Source of the DNA: Lineus longissimus
Taxonomy: Eukaryota; Nemertea; Pilidiophora; Heteronemertea; Lineidae
Direction of reading: 5' to 3'
NCBI RefSeq assembly: GCF_910592395.1
Contig: NC_088312.1
Location: 3,038,001 to 3,102,000 of the forward strand
DNA: 64,000 nt
The translations under genes and the position numbers were made by a program. The notes under the pieces are model-generated. The model saw only the letters and a list, made by a program, of their open reading frames with translations, was not told where the DNA came from and did no database searches. Within the stretch, counting starts at the first letter, position 1, and each line of letters opens with the position of its first letter. This document shows positions 25,151 through 36,426 of this stretch, piece after piece.

Positions 25151-25626
25151 TCCCAATGCAAGTGAGGAAAGCCTCCATTTGAATCACCTGCGTTGCTTCT
25201 GTATATACTATGTAGAGTTTTACCAAGTGGGTTAATATGGACAACTAACTCCGCAAAGTAACGAAATGCGCAAAAGATTAAAAATCTTTAGTGTTCAAAT
25301 CAGATAAGGTTGGTGCTAAATAGGCGTACTATTAGATTGAGAATGTCTTTGCAAGATAGTGGGCACCAGCCATATTAGTGAAAATTGAGTTAATTACATA
25401 TTTTGTATTAAGTAAACTATAAAGCCTTCTCAAGGCCTAGTGTGAATACAAGGTTGAGTTAGCAAGCATGAATAGAAGCAATGAACTTTGCTCTCCTAAT
25501 GCATTTTTCTTTTAGCCTCATTGTGATTTTTGCCCTTTTCTCAAAAATTTTGACCCATATTGGCGTTAATGAGTATGTAATAAAGATATACAAAATACAT
25601 GATATACTTCTCAATATACATCTTAA

Positions 25627-26760
25627 TTATTTTGAGAACTTTAAGAAAGAGCAAAAGCAAAATAGCTTTCGCGCTTCTGCTCTTAAGAAGGGTAATGTGC
25701 AGCTGTAAACGATAAAATTCAACGCGTAATTCATGAGGTTTCCAAGATCGGTAATCTGTGCCACAAGATATGTCTGGTACAAGTGAACCGGATCTCCCGA
25801 GGTTTTCTGAAGGATGGCGATATAGTTCCACGCAACAGTGTATGGTGTTAGTAGTGCAATATACGTTGTTGAAATTAGTATCAAATTAAGAACTATTTTG
25901 TTGTCGGTCCTGTCACTATCGTCCGTCGCAATTTTGGAATCCATCATTTTCCTTTTTGACCTCTGGACACCAAATAGAATTAAGATATTTGATATGATGA
26001 TTAAAAGTGAGGGCAAATACAGTTGCATGGCGCTGTCAAATTGTAGAAATACTACATCAAGGTTGTTGTCCGTCGGGTAGAAGCATAATGATAAGCCGTT
26101 AGTTGTTCTGTTGTCGATGGTAACTAACCTATGCGTCCCTAGAAAAGCTGCAACTACGATGATAATGATGATATTTCTCAATCGAATTCTTGAAGAGATT
26201 CTTGCTCGCTTTAACGGAAACCACACAATCACTGCTCTTTCTATAGAGAATGTGACAATAACCCACGATGATATCAGAATGAAGACATAAATAACATACA
26301 TAAGAAATTTACACATAATTGTTGAAATGGTGAATAAATTGATGGAAATTTGCCCTCCTGTTGAATGTTTGAGGCCATTCACGAGCCATGTGGAAACACC
26401 AATTGAAAACACGCAGATGAGATCCGAAGAAGCCAAACAGGTAAGGTAGTAAATGAAAATGACGGCATCTTTTCGCTTCCTGCATCTTATAAAGATGACC
26501 AAAGATAACCCATTTCCACATGTACCTAGGATCACTATGAAAAGGACAACATAGGTTTGCAGAAAGATGACGATTCTTTCGAGAAGAATAAGAGGCTGAT
26601 GTCTTGCTAAGGCTGATAAAGTGAACACCGTAACATTGTCTTGTAGGTGCGGCATCTTGAAGGCGAAATGCACATACACCACTATATGGGGACGTACCTT
26701 CACTATCTCGACGTCCAAATTAAACACCGAGTTAGGCAGAGAGCTCCTAGTGCTTTTCAT
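25627..26760 (-). CDS. Class A (rhodopsin-like) G-protein-coupled receptor, intronless
   Basis: Seen: one 377-aa open frame with seven hydrophobic segments. TM1 ends GTCGNGLSLVIF (Asn 1.50). TM2 has CLASSDLICVF (Asp 2.50). A Cys starts TM3 (IMCKFLMYVIY). The DRY position reads IERAVIVWFPLK. TM6 is LISTTYIALLTPYTVAWNY. TM7 reads GNLMNYALNFIVYSCTLPF, where NPxxY has lost its proline. The N-terminus has an Asn glycosylation site (DNVT). The style of the second loop and the IER..I..P motif suggests a peptide-receptor-like orphan, as found in large invertebrate GPCR expansions. The ligand is unknown. It faces the sulfotransferase gene tail to tail, 476 bases apart. The ATG at 26760 is the first in frame; a start further in (MPHLQD) is possible. 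Confidence 0.85.
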   Translation of the reverse strand: MKSTRSSLPNSVFNLDVEIVKVRPHIVVYVHFAFKMPHLQDNVTVFTLSALARHQPLILLERIVIFLQTYVVLFIVILGTCGNGLSLVIFIRCRKRKDAVIFIYYLTCLASSDLICVFSIGVSTWLVNGLKHSTGGQISINLFTISTIMCKFLMYVIYVFILISSWVIVTFSIERAVIVWFPLKRARISSRIRLRNIIIIIVVAAFLGTHRLVTIDNRTTNGLSLCFYPTDNNLDVVFLQFDSAMQLYLPSLLIIISNILILFGVQRSKRKMMDSKIATDDSDRTDNKIVLNLILISTTYIALLTPYTVAWNYIAILQKTSGDPVHLYQTYLVAQITDLGNLMNYALNFIVYSCTLPFLRAEARKLFCFCSFLKFSK

Positions 26761-29700
26761 CTGAACGCCTTTCGACGATAATTAGCATGTCGTGTTCCAT
26801 TTTAGCGATGAAACTTTAGAAGATATAATTCTGTCTACAACCGACTGTGCTATTGAATTGCGACATCCTTGGTTATTTTTAAGCTTGTTTTGCTCGGAGA
26901 GCCGTTGATAACGATCACTACTTCTATCTATATATTCTGTTCTTGTTAACGAATGGCAATTAGTATATAGTATAACCGTGAGCATTTGAAGCCCTGGCAC
27001 GCCTTCGGTTTAAGTTCGGATTGACAATGTTTTTGGATCAACCTGTAGTCAATGCATTAGTCCTGCTTATCCGAACACTGAGCACTTAAGAATACTTTTT
27101 TCGCTCCTTGCATACAGTTAGGCCGTTCGGTGCTTAATAAACTATCGTGAATATGGCCTTTATACACTAAAAATTACTTTGTACACGCTGATGTACATTT
27201 ACAATGTATAAGCTGTGTAGTACGGGGGGCGTGTCCATACCCCTTACCAAGTATGGATCTAAATTTGCTCTCGTGGAATAAAAGCTAATGCATGTGCAGT
27301 CGTCTGTGTTAGGATTCATTGCATGCACTATCAAATACTATAATGCACTTCATCTTTATCTGTGTTTGATTACGATTTGCAGCGCACCATCGACGTATTG
27401 AAAAGATGGACATTGAGGGACACGAATGGCAAGTGATCCCGAACCTAATACTGCAGACAAATATTCTGGCATAAGTCAAGCAACTCCTTGTAGAGTATCA
27501 CATTATGGGCGATGACCGCTTTAATTTGTTAACATATTACAAGATCATAGAACAGCAGCTGGATTCCGGCATGTTACAACAAAAAGGAACCCATACTGTG
27601 ATGACATGGAATGGCCAACTTTGGATACATCAATGTAAACTACTGAATTTCTTTAATAGCGATAATAAAAACACACGCCACGATAACTTGTCTGTACCAT
27701 AATCCGCTATGATCAATATTAACCTTACAATTCTCAACGATTCTGTAAAAACCTTGAACCCTGTTAGAACCACGTGTCTATAGCTTTATTCTATGTATTG
27801 CTAACTTTTCGTTCATATCTTTTATTCGTTATCAACTTGTACGAACAGGTTGTATTGACAAAAATCTATTGTTTTTCTTGAATGGGGATGGTAAGCTATG
27901 TATGAACTAATTTGAATATACCTTTAGGCAATTGTGACCAAGTTTCTAAAGAGCTGCAGCACATTCAGCATGTTAGATTCAGCGAAGAGTGAGCTGCTCC
28001 TTTCTCCATTAGTGTAGTTCACTCTACTTTTACATACTTAGTGCTCAGTCGTTCGTGGCAACGTAAGGATTGTGAAACCTGCCTATTGACGGATACACTT
28101 GAGGATTGACTGGAGGTTCGGAACAAGTCGGGCAGGACACTAGCCTAAAATGTAACGGGCTTGTATATATTTTTAAAATCTTTATGCTTGATGCCGAAAC
28201 ACTGGTGATCGCGGCATGGCACATAACTGAGTCGAGAAGTTTAAAAAAACTACTGGTAAAATACTTCTTGTGTACCTGCCGGTCTCTCAATCGTAGAAAT
28301 TGACGCCCATGGTCTTTGATTCCTATCCTCTGCTACGTCCATGGGTATCTATTTCTCAGACAAGTAGGCCCACGTCATATAATATCGTTGTCGCGCCAGA
28401 GAACGTCCAGAGCTCTTCGGTGTAGCAACCTGACATCAGGCCATTTCACTCGATACTCCCCTATGGATGGAGAAAACATGGGCCTTCGGTTGAAGTCATT
28501 TTGAAGACCCTGTTTCCGAAATGAACTTAGAAGGTACCCGTCCAGGACACCTGTGCTTCGATGCACTGATACGATGACACAACTACTCGAGTGACATTCA
28601 GGCAAGGTATTCTGCATATGAGAAGGGAGGTACCAGTAACCGTCACCTAGGCTATGTCTGACCCGAAGGCGGATTGCTGGCATGTTCCCCGACTGGAGTC
28701 GCTAAAAAGCCAATGATTAAGATAGGTCAATGTGCACTCGTGGCAGCAGTTCCGACAAATCAGCCCCCATTGGTTGTTTTAAGCGACAGTTGGTCGGAGT
28801 AAAAGCTAACAGTCGCCTCGTGCGGCTCAGACTTGTCCGAGGCGAGCAAACCGAATCTTGGTCATGCCCATTGGCCCCCCTTATAGATGCCGGTAGGCGG
28901 TATGGGAAATAAATCATATTTGTGACCGCTAAATTCGGATTTATGCGGCCGCGCAAATCGGCCGCTGAAGTCAATTTGACGTCTGCCGTAGCGTTGTTAA
29001 TGGTTCTCTCAAAGTATGACTATACGCGGTCATTTTCTCTCTGAGACTGAATAGGAATCCATGCAGAATTGTTTTGATTCCGTTCAGATTCTGAGTGAGA
29101 CATACATATATAGCTTACAGGTTCAGATTGTAATATACGGCACCACACAACCAAGAAGACAGCAATTGCGGAAGGATATTAACTTTATTATACAAGGAAC
29201 GACATCGTGCCACTCCACATCTTTCGGCCATACACCAACACATGTATTTTCAGCTACATATTTCATGTAAATGGCTGCAACTTCCGTAGGGTCATTGTCT
29301 GCCTCATCGACAAACTGTGATACCTTTTTATGATAACATACATGTAGGATAAACCTCGAATCGATTAGCAATGAGAATGGTTTTCACGTCGTATATCCAA
29401 GGTCCCGTTATTGTTTTTATTTCTTATTACGAACTGTGTCACGTGGATATCACCGTGATACTAATACAAATCGCCATGGGCCTTTCCTTACCACTGGAAA
29501 GATATTCATACACCGAATATTCCGTCAGTTTCGAAACTCGATGAAAAATTCAGTTTTAGAAATAATTTATGACAGATGCTAATTTCAACAGCAAACCATG
29601 GTATCAATTCCGGTACATTTCTTCGAGAAAGTTATCTCTAACTGGGCTATTTTACAACCAGACCTGGGATACGAACAAGTCATATCAGTCTTGGCATGTG

Positions 29701-30287
29701 CTATCCTGTGTCGCCATCAGAGCTGTTCAACCTTTGATGTTCTACCAGATGTGAGGAGTTACCTTATTTGTCAACTGAGTAGAAAGAAGGGAACTTGTAT
29801 GGAGCGAGATGAGGCTTTCCAGCATCCAGGGTCGCGGATCTACCAAAGGAAGGTTCGTATGAAGTGCTATATAGGCATTAGGATATTTTCATTCGGGTAC
29901 AGCATATAAGGTATCAAAATAAACCCGTCATAGTCCTAAGAAGGAGCATGGCTGTTGAGGGAATACCATTGCGGCACAGGAGGTAGGAGGAATCCAAACA
30001 TGTTAAAAAGTCTTGCATTGGTGACATTGCAAAAGACGGACGAGTCGTCAGCTTTTTAAACTAAAATAACTGATACATTTAATGCTCTGATTAGTTATCA
30101 TTATATTACGCTACAGCCTGGTGGGTCGAGCTCTTTTTAGCATGTGTTGTGAGCAAATTCCGATTGTTATCCAAGAAAAAGGATGCGATTCGTCCCAACC
30201 GATATCACAATTGGCGAAGAAATTCGATGTGGATGCCGGTAGTTAATTCTACATTGTACTTCTATATCATGCTGTGGTTAACTTTAG
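26761..30287. other. Intergenic region, no recognisable gene
   Basis: Only short frames occur. The longest on the plus strand (29598-29909) shows no motif I recognise and lies just ahead of the three-ORF cluster, so it may include an upstream exon or leader of that cluster. Another short frame at about 30149 opens SKFRLLSKKKD, resembling the KFRLTRRLSF opening of the first cluster ORF; it may be a decayed or duplicated piece. Confidence 0.4.
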
Positions 30288-31337
30288 GCATCAACCTTGG
30301 TCAAATTCCGATTAACGCGAAGGCTTTCTTTTACTCCTCCCGTCAGAATGATGAATAAAAAATATCATTTAGCAGTTCAATGTCACCCACTCCTTCCGTT
30401 AGTTGTGATCGCATATGTTGATAATCCTATACCCTATCAAAGAGTGCTCGTTTATAATGTTGACTGTGGTCCAACAGCCAAGCTAACCTATAATTCGTCG
30501 TATTATATTCCGTCAAAAAAATATATGCGACCTGAATTGATGGCAGATAGCACAGTGTTTTATTTTTTGAGGAGACTCAAAAATGGGCATTACGCATTGC
30601 GAACTACCCTAAAGGTTTATGATTATTTAAAAGGATGTTTGATGTTGTTAACGATCCCAAAAAGTGAAAAATGCTTTAAACGCGAATTTCAAAAACCAAC
30701 ATGGCAACCCATTTACACAAATGACATGAAAGTTGTGGCCATATCTTGCATGCTGCTGCACCAAAAAGCTTTCTCTTTTAGCATTTACCACGCAATTAAG
30801 GAGTACGTTGATAGTAAACTAGAAATAAAACTTCTTCTCAACTTCACTATGGAACTTGTTCAAGAGCACTCGGTATATGGATTAAATGTGGCTTTTGTTG
30901 GTAACACTGATGCCGGTGTAATATTGTATCTCGATTTCCTCGGTCATTTGGATATTTTACTCATCCGCGACGTAATCTGGCGTCTGACATCGAGACAGAG
31001 GTTTTCCATGAGATTTCTTGGAGAATGGAAGATATTGGTCACAAACTATGAGCTGGGTGTATTCATCGGGCACTGTCTTGCCAATAAGGAAGAGTTGCTT
31101 GGTTTTGAAATTGATTGTTTTGGGGCACGAGAGTCGAGTTCAATACCTACAATGTCAAAGAAGCCAGTAAGACAAATCCGTCTGGCTAGAAACGTTTACA
31201 GATCTTTTGTCGCATATATCCTGAGGGATGGGCGGTTATGCTATCATCAGAGGGCCCTGCTGATGATGCGCCGGAAGAAAGATAGGTGGGGTAACTCCTT
31301 GACTTACGCCGTCCATGAGTACATCAGACTAAATTGA
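30288..31337 (+). CDS. Unknown protein, first of three tandem paralogues
   Basis: Not recognised. Seen: an uninterrupted frame from an acceptor-like AG at 30286-30287 to TGA at 31337; the first in-frame ATG is at 30348 (MMNKKYHL), giving about 329 aa. Key stretches shared with the third copy: KFRLTRRLSF, LLPLVVIAYVDNPIPYQRV, LRTTLKVYDYLKG, IPKSEKCFKR, GFEIDCF and the closing YAVHEYIRLN. It is basic, rich in alternating hydrophobic residues (beta-strand-like), with no signal peptide, no membrane helix and no catalytic motif I know. LPLVVIAYVD...VLVYNV and MKVVAISCML...FSIYHAI look like two copies of one domain. The start is uncertain: either the ATG at 30348 or an upstream exon spliced at 30288. 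Confidence 0.6.
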   Translation, partial: ASTLVKFRLTRRLSFTPPVRMMNKKYHLAVQCHPLLPLVVIAYVDNPIPYQRVLVYNVDCGPTAKLTYNSSYYIPSKKYMRPELMADSTVFYFLRRLKNGHYALRTTLKVYDYLKGCLMLLTIPKSEKCFKREFQKPTWQPIYTNDMKVVAISCMLLHQKAFSFSIYHAIKEYVDSKLEIKLLLNFTMELVQEHSVYGLNVAFVGNTDAGVILYLDFLGHLDILLIRDVIWRLTSRQRFSMRFLGEWKILVTNYELGVFIGHCLANKEELLGFEIDCFGARESSSIPTMSKKPVRQIRLARNVYRSFVAYILRDGRLCYHQRALLMMRRKKDRWGNSLTYAVHEYIRLN

Positions 31338-31359
31338 CCCGTATTGGTCTCATGACAGG

Positions 31360-32469
31360 ATGGATCTTACATACAAACCCGATGATTCCACACTAAAAAG
31401 GCATTTGGGTCAAATTCATGAATGCATTTTAGCCAGAACAGTATATATCTGCCTTTTTCTTTTACATGAAAATATGCAGAGCAGAATAAAGCTGTTCTAT
31501 CGCCTTGAGAAAAGGATACATTTCAGGCCGCCATTAATTATACTAAAAGTAGATTTTTGGCAATTCCAACCAAGTTTAGAAGTGCTTATCCATATCAAAG
31601 GGCCAAAAATTGAACCCTACATTAAAGTACTAGTATATGAATTAGGAAAACAACATTACAGCATAACATATAAGACATCGTTTTTTAAGAAGGTTGTAGG
31701 AGTTGCTGGGATTTATAAGTGGTATATTGTATTCCAATATGTCAAGAGAGGCCGGTTGTCCTTCCCTGTCTATGACATTCGAAGGGCTGTCTTCATAGGA
31801 AACCTTCCCATACCAAAATTTGATGCCTGCCACGGGAGACCTGGTGGTCCACGAATCCGGATAACAGATATGATCTTGATACATTGCCAAATACTTGGCC
31901 AAGTCAAGGCAACCATTTATGATGTATCGGATTCAAATACGACAAGTGGTTTTCACCTTTTTCTTAATAATGGCAAGAACGTCCCATTTAGAGAGGCCTG
32001 TCGATTTCTGATGAACGAAGATGTCTATTGTTTAGGAAATCATTATAATATAATCGCCTACCTAAAGTCTAATGCATACCACCCAATAGAAAGTGACATT
32101 ATAAAGACATTCTTACGATTCAAGCCTGACCAGTTTGGCAATGTATATCATTCAACATACCACGATTTGTTTTTGATTACCGGTACTGGGTTTGGTGAAT
32201 TAACGAAATGTTTCAGGGCAGTTGGGTGGACACGTAAATATGAGCCAAGGAATGGATTAACAATGAACGGTTCTGGAAAGACGGTTATAGTTGAAATAAC
32301 GGTATTGCTCTCACACAAGATTAAGGACAGTATAGTCCGACATTATACATGTAGCATGAAACCATCAGATGCCTCAATTTTACATTTCTTATCAGGCAAA
32401 AGGAAAGGTGATATAAAGGAGCATTTTGTTTATGTTGACACATACATGAACAAGCCTTCGAATTTTTAG
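31360..32469 (+). CDS. Unknown protein, second (most diverged) of three tandem paralogues
   Basis: Not recognised. Seen: 369 codons plus stop from the ATG at 31360, only 22 bases after the stop of the first copy. The relation to its neighbours shows in IKLFYRLEKRIHFRPP, IEPYIKVLVYEL, YSITYKTSFF and the closing HFVYVDTYMNK, and in the same two-domain rhythm (a second unit around ILIHCQILGQVKATIYDVS). A pyrimidine-rich tract and AG (TGCCTTTTTCTTTTACATG, then AAAATATGCAG) end at 31475, exactly where similarity to the other copies begins, so the first 38 codons may not be coding. There is no signal peptide or membrane helix. Function unknown. Confidence 0.6.
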   Translation: MDLTYKPDDSTLKRHLGQIHECILARTVYICLFLLHENMQSRIKLFYRLEKRIHFRPPLIILKVDFWQFQPSLEVLIHIKGPKIEPYIKVLVYELGKQHYSITYKTSFFKKVVGVAGIYKWYIVFQYVKRGRLSFPVYDIRRAVFIGNLPIPKFDACHGRPGGPRIRITDMILIHCQILGQVKATIYDVSDSNTTSGFHLFLNNGKNVPFREACRFLMNEDVYCLGNHYNIIAYLKSNAYHPIESDIIKTFLRFKPDQFGNVYHSTYHDLFLITGTGFGELTKCFRAVGWTRKYEPRNGLTMNGSGKTVIVEITVLLSHKIKDSIVRHYTCSMKPSDASILHFLSGKRKGDIKEHFVYVDTYMNKPSNF

Positions 32470-32692
32470 AGATCCTGTTCACCCGTCCGTTTGCTTGTCC
32501 AATAACAAGGCAGGTTTCGCAATCGCAATGACGACGTATGAAGTGTGAAGTCACGCCCTGTCCTAATCCGTTTACGCGACACGCTTCATCTTTTAAGCTT
32601 AGTCGTGTAGAAGGAAGCGAGGAAAAAATCCCAAAAAATCGTCGATAAAATACATTCGTACTTCGGCGTTAGTACAGGAATCGTAGCTCGTC

Positions 32693-33781
32693 ATGAGTGT
32701 TGTGAAAGCTGTCTTTTGTCACTCGGGCTACTGTAAATTGCAGGCCTCTCTCCGGATAAAGTACAGATTAAGTCGACGCCTTTCCTTTATCCCATCCATC
32801 AACATTTCGGCTGAGGTTGTCAATGTAACAGTTAGATTCCACCAATTATTACCCTTAGTGATAATCACATATGTTGATGACCCTGTACCGTGGTACAGAG
32901 TGAAAGTTTATAGTTTTGCTTACAATGATTGCACCTCCATTAGGATGGTCTACAATTGGTCGTTTTATGTTCATAACAATGTTGTTGCTGGTGCCATCCA
33001 AATTATATCAGACTACTTTTTGTGGCATAAATCAGAAATGCATCGAGGAAACAAAGGTACGTATTCTGTAACTAGAACCACCTTAAGAATTTATAACTTT
33101 ATAAAAGGGCGATTTGAAGGTCATTTGATTATTCCCCAGAGCGAGAAATGCTTGAAACGAACACGGAGGTCAATAAATTCGCTTGATATGAACGCAATAT
33201 GTATTTTCTGCGTGATGGAGCCCAGGAAGACATCGTTGACCATATACACCGTCGTCAGAGAGCTTGTAGGCAAAGAAATTCATTTTAAACTAATTCTCAA
33301 TAATACGTTAGAAACTCTTAAAAAGCTGACTGACGTATTGACAATGTTTCATCTCATGAGTAATGGTGATGCAAGTGTATCATTATATCTAAAATCCCTT
33401 CATTTGAAGCGGGTTTTATTGTTTCGTGGCGTACTCGGGGATTTCCCGTTGCTGCAAAGGTTTGATCTATCTCTCGGAAAATGGACTGACCTCGCTGTCA
33501 ACTTTCGACTGGCAGTATTCGTTGGGTTGTCTTCTCTACACAAGACTAGGTTAATGGGATTCGAAATAAAATGTTTTCCACCAAGAGGGCTAACGACACT
33601 CCCGCCAAAAAATCCAGTAGATCAAATACGGATCGATATAGATGGATTTGTTAAGCGCGATTGGCAGACTGGACATGTGTTTTATCAACATGAAAGTATT
33701 TTGCGAATACACTATGGTAACAGAGATAGGCGGAATAACTATTTGATATACTCGGCTAGCATATACGTAAGAAGAAATTAA
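32693..33781 (+). CDS. Unknown protein, third of three tandem paralogues
   Basis: Not recognised. Seen: 362 codons from the ATG at 32693 to TAA at 33781. It aligns with the first copy along its whole length: KYRLSRRLSF, LLPLVIITYVDDPVPWYRV, TRTTLRIYNFIKG, IPQSEKCLKR, GFEIKCF, PVDQIRI and YSASIYVRRN. An acceptor-like TGTAAATTGCAG ends at 32741, just where the similarity starts, at the same relative place as in the first two copies. The conserved Cys in SEKC and in FEI.CF are candidates for a structural pair. Base composition is AT-rich like the neighbours. Function unknown; a lineage-specific expanded family is the simplest reading. Confidence 0.6.
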   Translation: MSVVKAVFCHSGYCKLQASLRIKYRLSRRLSFIPSINISAEVVNVTVRFHQLLPLVIITYVDDPVPWYRVKVYSFAYNDCTSIRMVYNWSFYVHNNVVAGAIQIISDYFLWHKSEMHRGNKGTYSVTRTTLRIYNFIKGRFEGHLIIPQSEKCLKRTRRSINSLDMNAICIFCVMEPRKTSLTIYTVVRELVGKEIHFKLILNNTLETLKKLTDVLTMFHLMSNGDASVSLYLKSLHLKRVLLFRGVLGDFPLLQRFDLSLGKWTDLAVNFRLAVFVGLSSLHKTRLMGFEIKCFPPRGLTTLPPKNPVDQIRIDIDGFVKRDWQTGHVFYQHESILRIHYGNRDRRNNYLIYSASIYVRRN

Positions 33782-34216
33782 TTTTCGTGCTGGGATCGCC
33801 CTTCTCTTCACATTCGAGCGGTTGGCATTGAGGGAAAAGCACGGTGTAAAGCCACCATGCCCATTGCGACGATCTCGCCTTGTCCATTTTGGTCTGCTTG
33901 TGACAGTCTCATCGTTCACGGTTTTGTAGGAATGCCCCCTTTGGTCTGATTGTGTCTGTCCCACCGAGTACGTCATCTAATCTCGTCAGGTTGAGGATTG
34001 ATTGTAAGAGTCCCACCGTACACGATGTAGCTACCATGCTGTCTGTGCTCTGGTTGCCATACCACCGCGAACACGGAAGAATACAGCCCTTTAGCTGGTT
34101 GTGGGAATCTCACTGAATATGCGATGCACATATCAGCAATGCCAAACTGTCCGGGCAGAGAAGTGATTGTGACTATCTGACGAAACACTGTGTAGCAGCC
34201 ATGTCCCTTTGCTAAT

Positions 34217-34690
34217 CTATAGCTATAACACAGCCTACAATCAGCGCTGGTGACAACAAATAAGAACATCATGCCGCAATTGAGCATATGTCCCATTTAC
34301 ACTCAATGCCGGTGCAGAAGTTTTAAATGTTCAAGGATAGAATGTCCGGGGAACAAAGGATTCTATTATGCGCTTTAATCTCGAAGCTATTGACGGTCAT
34401 GGTCTGCAAAGAACCATAACCGTAACCCAGATTACAATATAGCCAGACAATAAAGATCTACTCATATATTTGAGGCCTGATTGGATGATCAGCCTATGAC
34501 GATACGTAAGATTAAAAGATGCGACACCAATGAAGTTAGAGATGAAAAACTATCTCATTGTAATTGACCGTAATGTGTCATCTTCATACAATGCCGGGTG
34601 GAGAGACATATCATATTTTGACTCTTCCCGCTGGTCATCAATGCATTGAATCTTTTGACTCTTCCTAATGGTCATCTCTCCTTGATTTGG
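34217..34690 (+). repeat. Direct repeat, copy 1 of a 475-base unit
   Basis: It starts at CTATAGCTATA, passes through CAATCAGCGCTGGTGACAAC and AGAATGTCCGGGGAACAAAG, and ends at CATCTCTCCTTGA. The second copy at 35950-36426 is roughly 85-90% alike by eye over its well-aligned part. The satellite following copy 1 is in plus orientation; that following copy 2 is inverted. Confidence 0.75.
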
Positions 34691-35949
34691 AACCAGCTTC
34701 ATTTTCCTGGAAGGGGCAAATAGCTCTTTCGCCGATCTGGCCTCACCGTGTCTCGCTGTGTAGTCGCTTGTGTCCGTTGGTCTGGATGTGACTGTCTCAC
34801 CGTGCGGTATCTCACTATGTAGTCGCCCAAAGTCCTTTGGTCTGTTAGTGACGGTCTCACCGTATCTCAGTGGTGCAGCTGCTCTTTGATCTTTGTTCAG
34901 CTGTAACAGTCTCATCGTATCTCAACGGTGTAGTTGCTCTGTGGTCTTTGTCCTTGTAACAGTCTCACCCTGTCCACGGTGAGTAGTCGGGTTAACGTTA
35001 GACTCGATATAACACTGCAGTCCCCCCCCCCTCGTACATGGTTAAGTAGCCACATACCCTATTGATCTGATTGTGACGGTCTCACAGAGTATTTCACGAT
35101 GTAGCAGCCGTGCCGCCATTGGTTTTGATAACTCGAAAAGAAATCATGGGGACACGATTACCACACCGTGAGACATGGTAAGACTACGACATCTAAAGAC
35201 ACTCGGTGAAACTTTCAAGGACCACAAGACTAAAGTTGAGATGGAGAGGCCACACCGAGGATACGTTGAGACTGTGAGTTGAGACGTGTGGTGTGGTGGA
35301 GACTGACACAACCACACCAAATTTGAAACGTGCGACACGGCGAGACAATGCAACCAGTCTAAAGAGGAGTCGCGTGATACACCCTGTACGCGGTTGAGAC
35401 TGTCACAACCAGACCGAATATGAAACGTGATGAGACTATACAACCAGTCCAAAGATGACACGACTGTTGCTGCGACACCCTATTCACGGTAGAGACTGTC
35501 ACCACCAGACCGAAGTTGGCCGCTACACCGAGGGCACTATGAGAAATCAAAGCAAACTCAGAGCATTGCTGTTGACTAAGCTGTTACACCGAGGAAACGT
35601 CTGCTACACCGTGGTGTCACAACCACGACATACAAGACATGGCTGCTACATTTACCGTGTATACGGCGAGACTGTCACAATCAGGACAAGAGAGGCGGGG
35701 CAAGTGCACCATAAGCTGGTATGGCTGCTACACCATGAGTGTCATGATAAGGCCATTGTCACCACCAGACCAAGCTAGACATGGCTGCTACATCTACCGT
35801 GTATAAGGCGAGACCGTCTCAATCAGGACAGGACGGCCGCTACACCATGAGACATGGTTAGGCCAGTGTCACCACCGTCCCATTCAGGACAAGAGGGACT
35901 TGGCAACTACATAATAAGTTGGCACAACTGCTACAATACGAGACATACC

Positions 35950-36426
35950 CTATAGCTATAATATAGTCGCCCCCTCACTACAATCAGCGCTGGTGACAAC
36001 ACATAAGAAATAAAGAGCACATGTCACATCAACACTCAATGCCTGTGCAGAAGTTTTAAATGTCCAAGAATAGAATGTCCGGGGAACAAAGGATTCTGTT
36101 ATGCGCTTTAATCTCGGAGCTATTGATGGTCATGGCCTATAGACCCATGACCTTAATCAGTCAGATCACAACATGGCCGGAAAATAAAGACCCATTCATA
36201 CATTCTAGGCCTGATTGGGTGAGATGTATATAATATGGCGATATATCTAATGAAAGATGCGACATCATGTCAGAGATGTAAAACTATCTCATTGTATACT
36301 AGCAATTGATCGCAACGTCACATCCACGTCCAATGCGGGGACATGTAAGAGTCTTGACTCTTGCCACTGGTTACCAACACATGGCATCTTTTGACTCTTC
36401 CTGTTGGTTATCTCTCCTTGACTTGG
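35950..36426 (+). repeat. Direct repeat, copy 2 of the 475-base unit
   Basis: It shares CTATAGCTATA, CAATCAGCGCTGGTGACAAC, AGAATGTCCGGGGAACAAAG, TTATGCGCTTTAATCTCG and CTTTTGACTCTTCCT with copy 1, with scattered substitutions and small gaps. No coding capacity is seen. Confidence 0.75.

Noticed and set aside
35144-35461. Repeated-motif protein on the minus strand (GLVVTVST-like units)
   Set aside because: The repeats follow the minisatellite in any frame, and the array reverses strand, so the coding appearance is a by-product.
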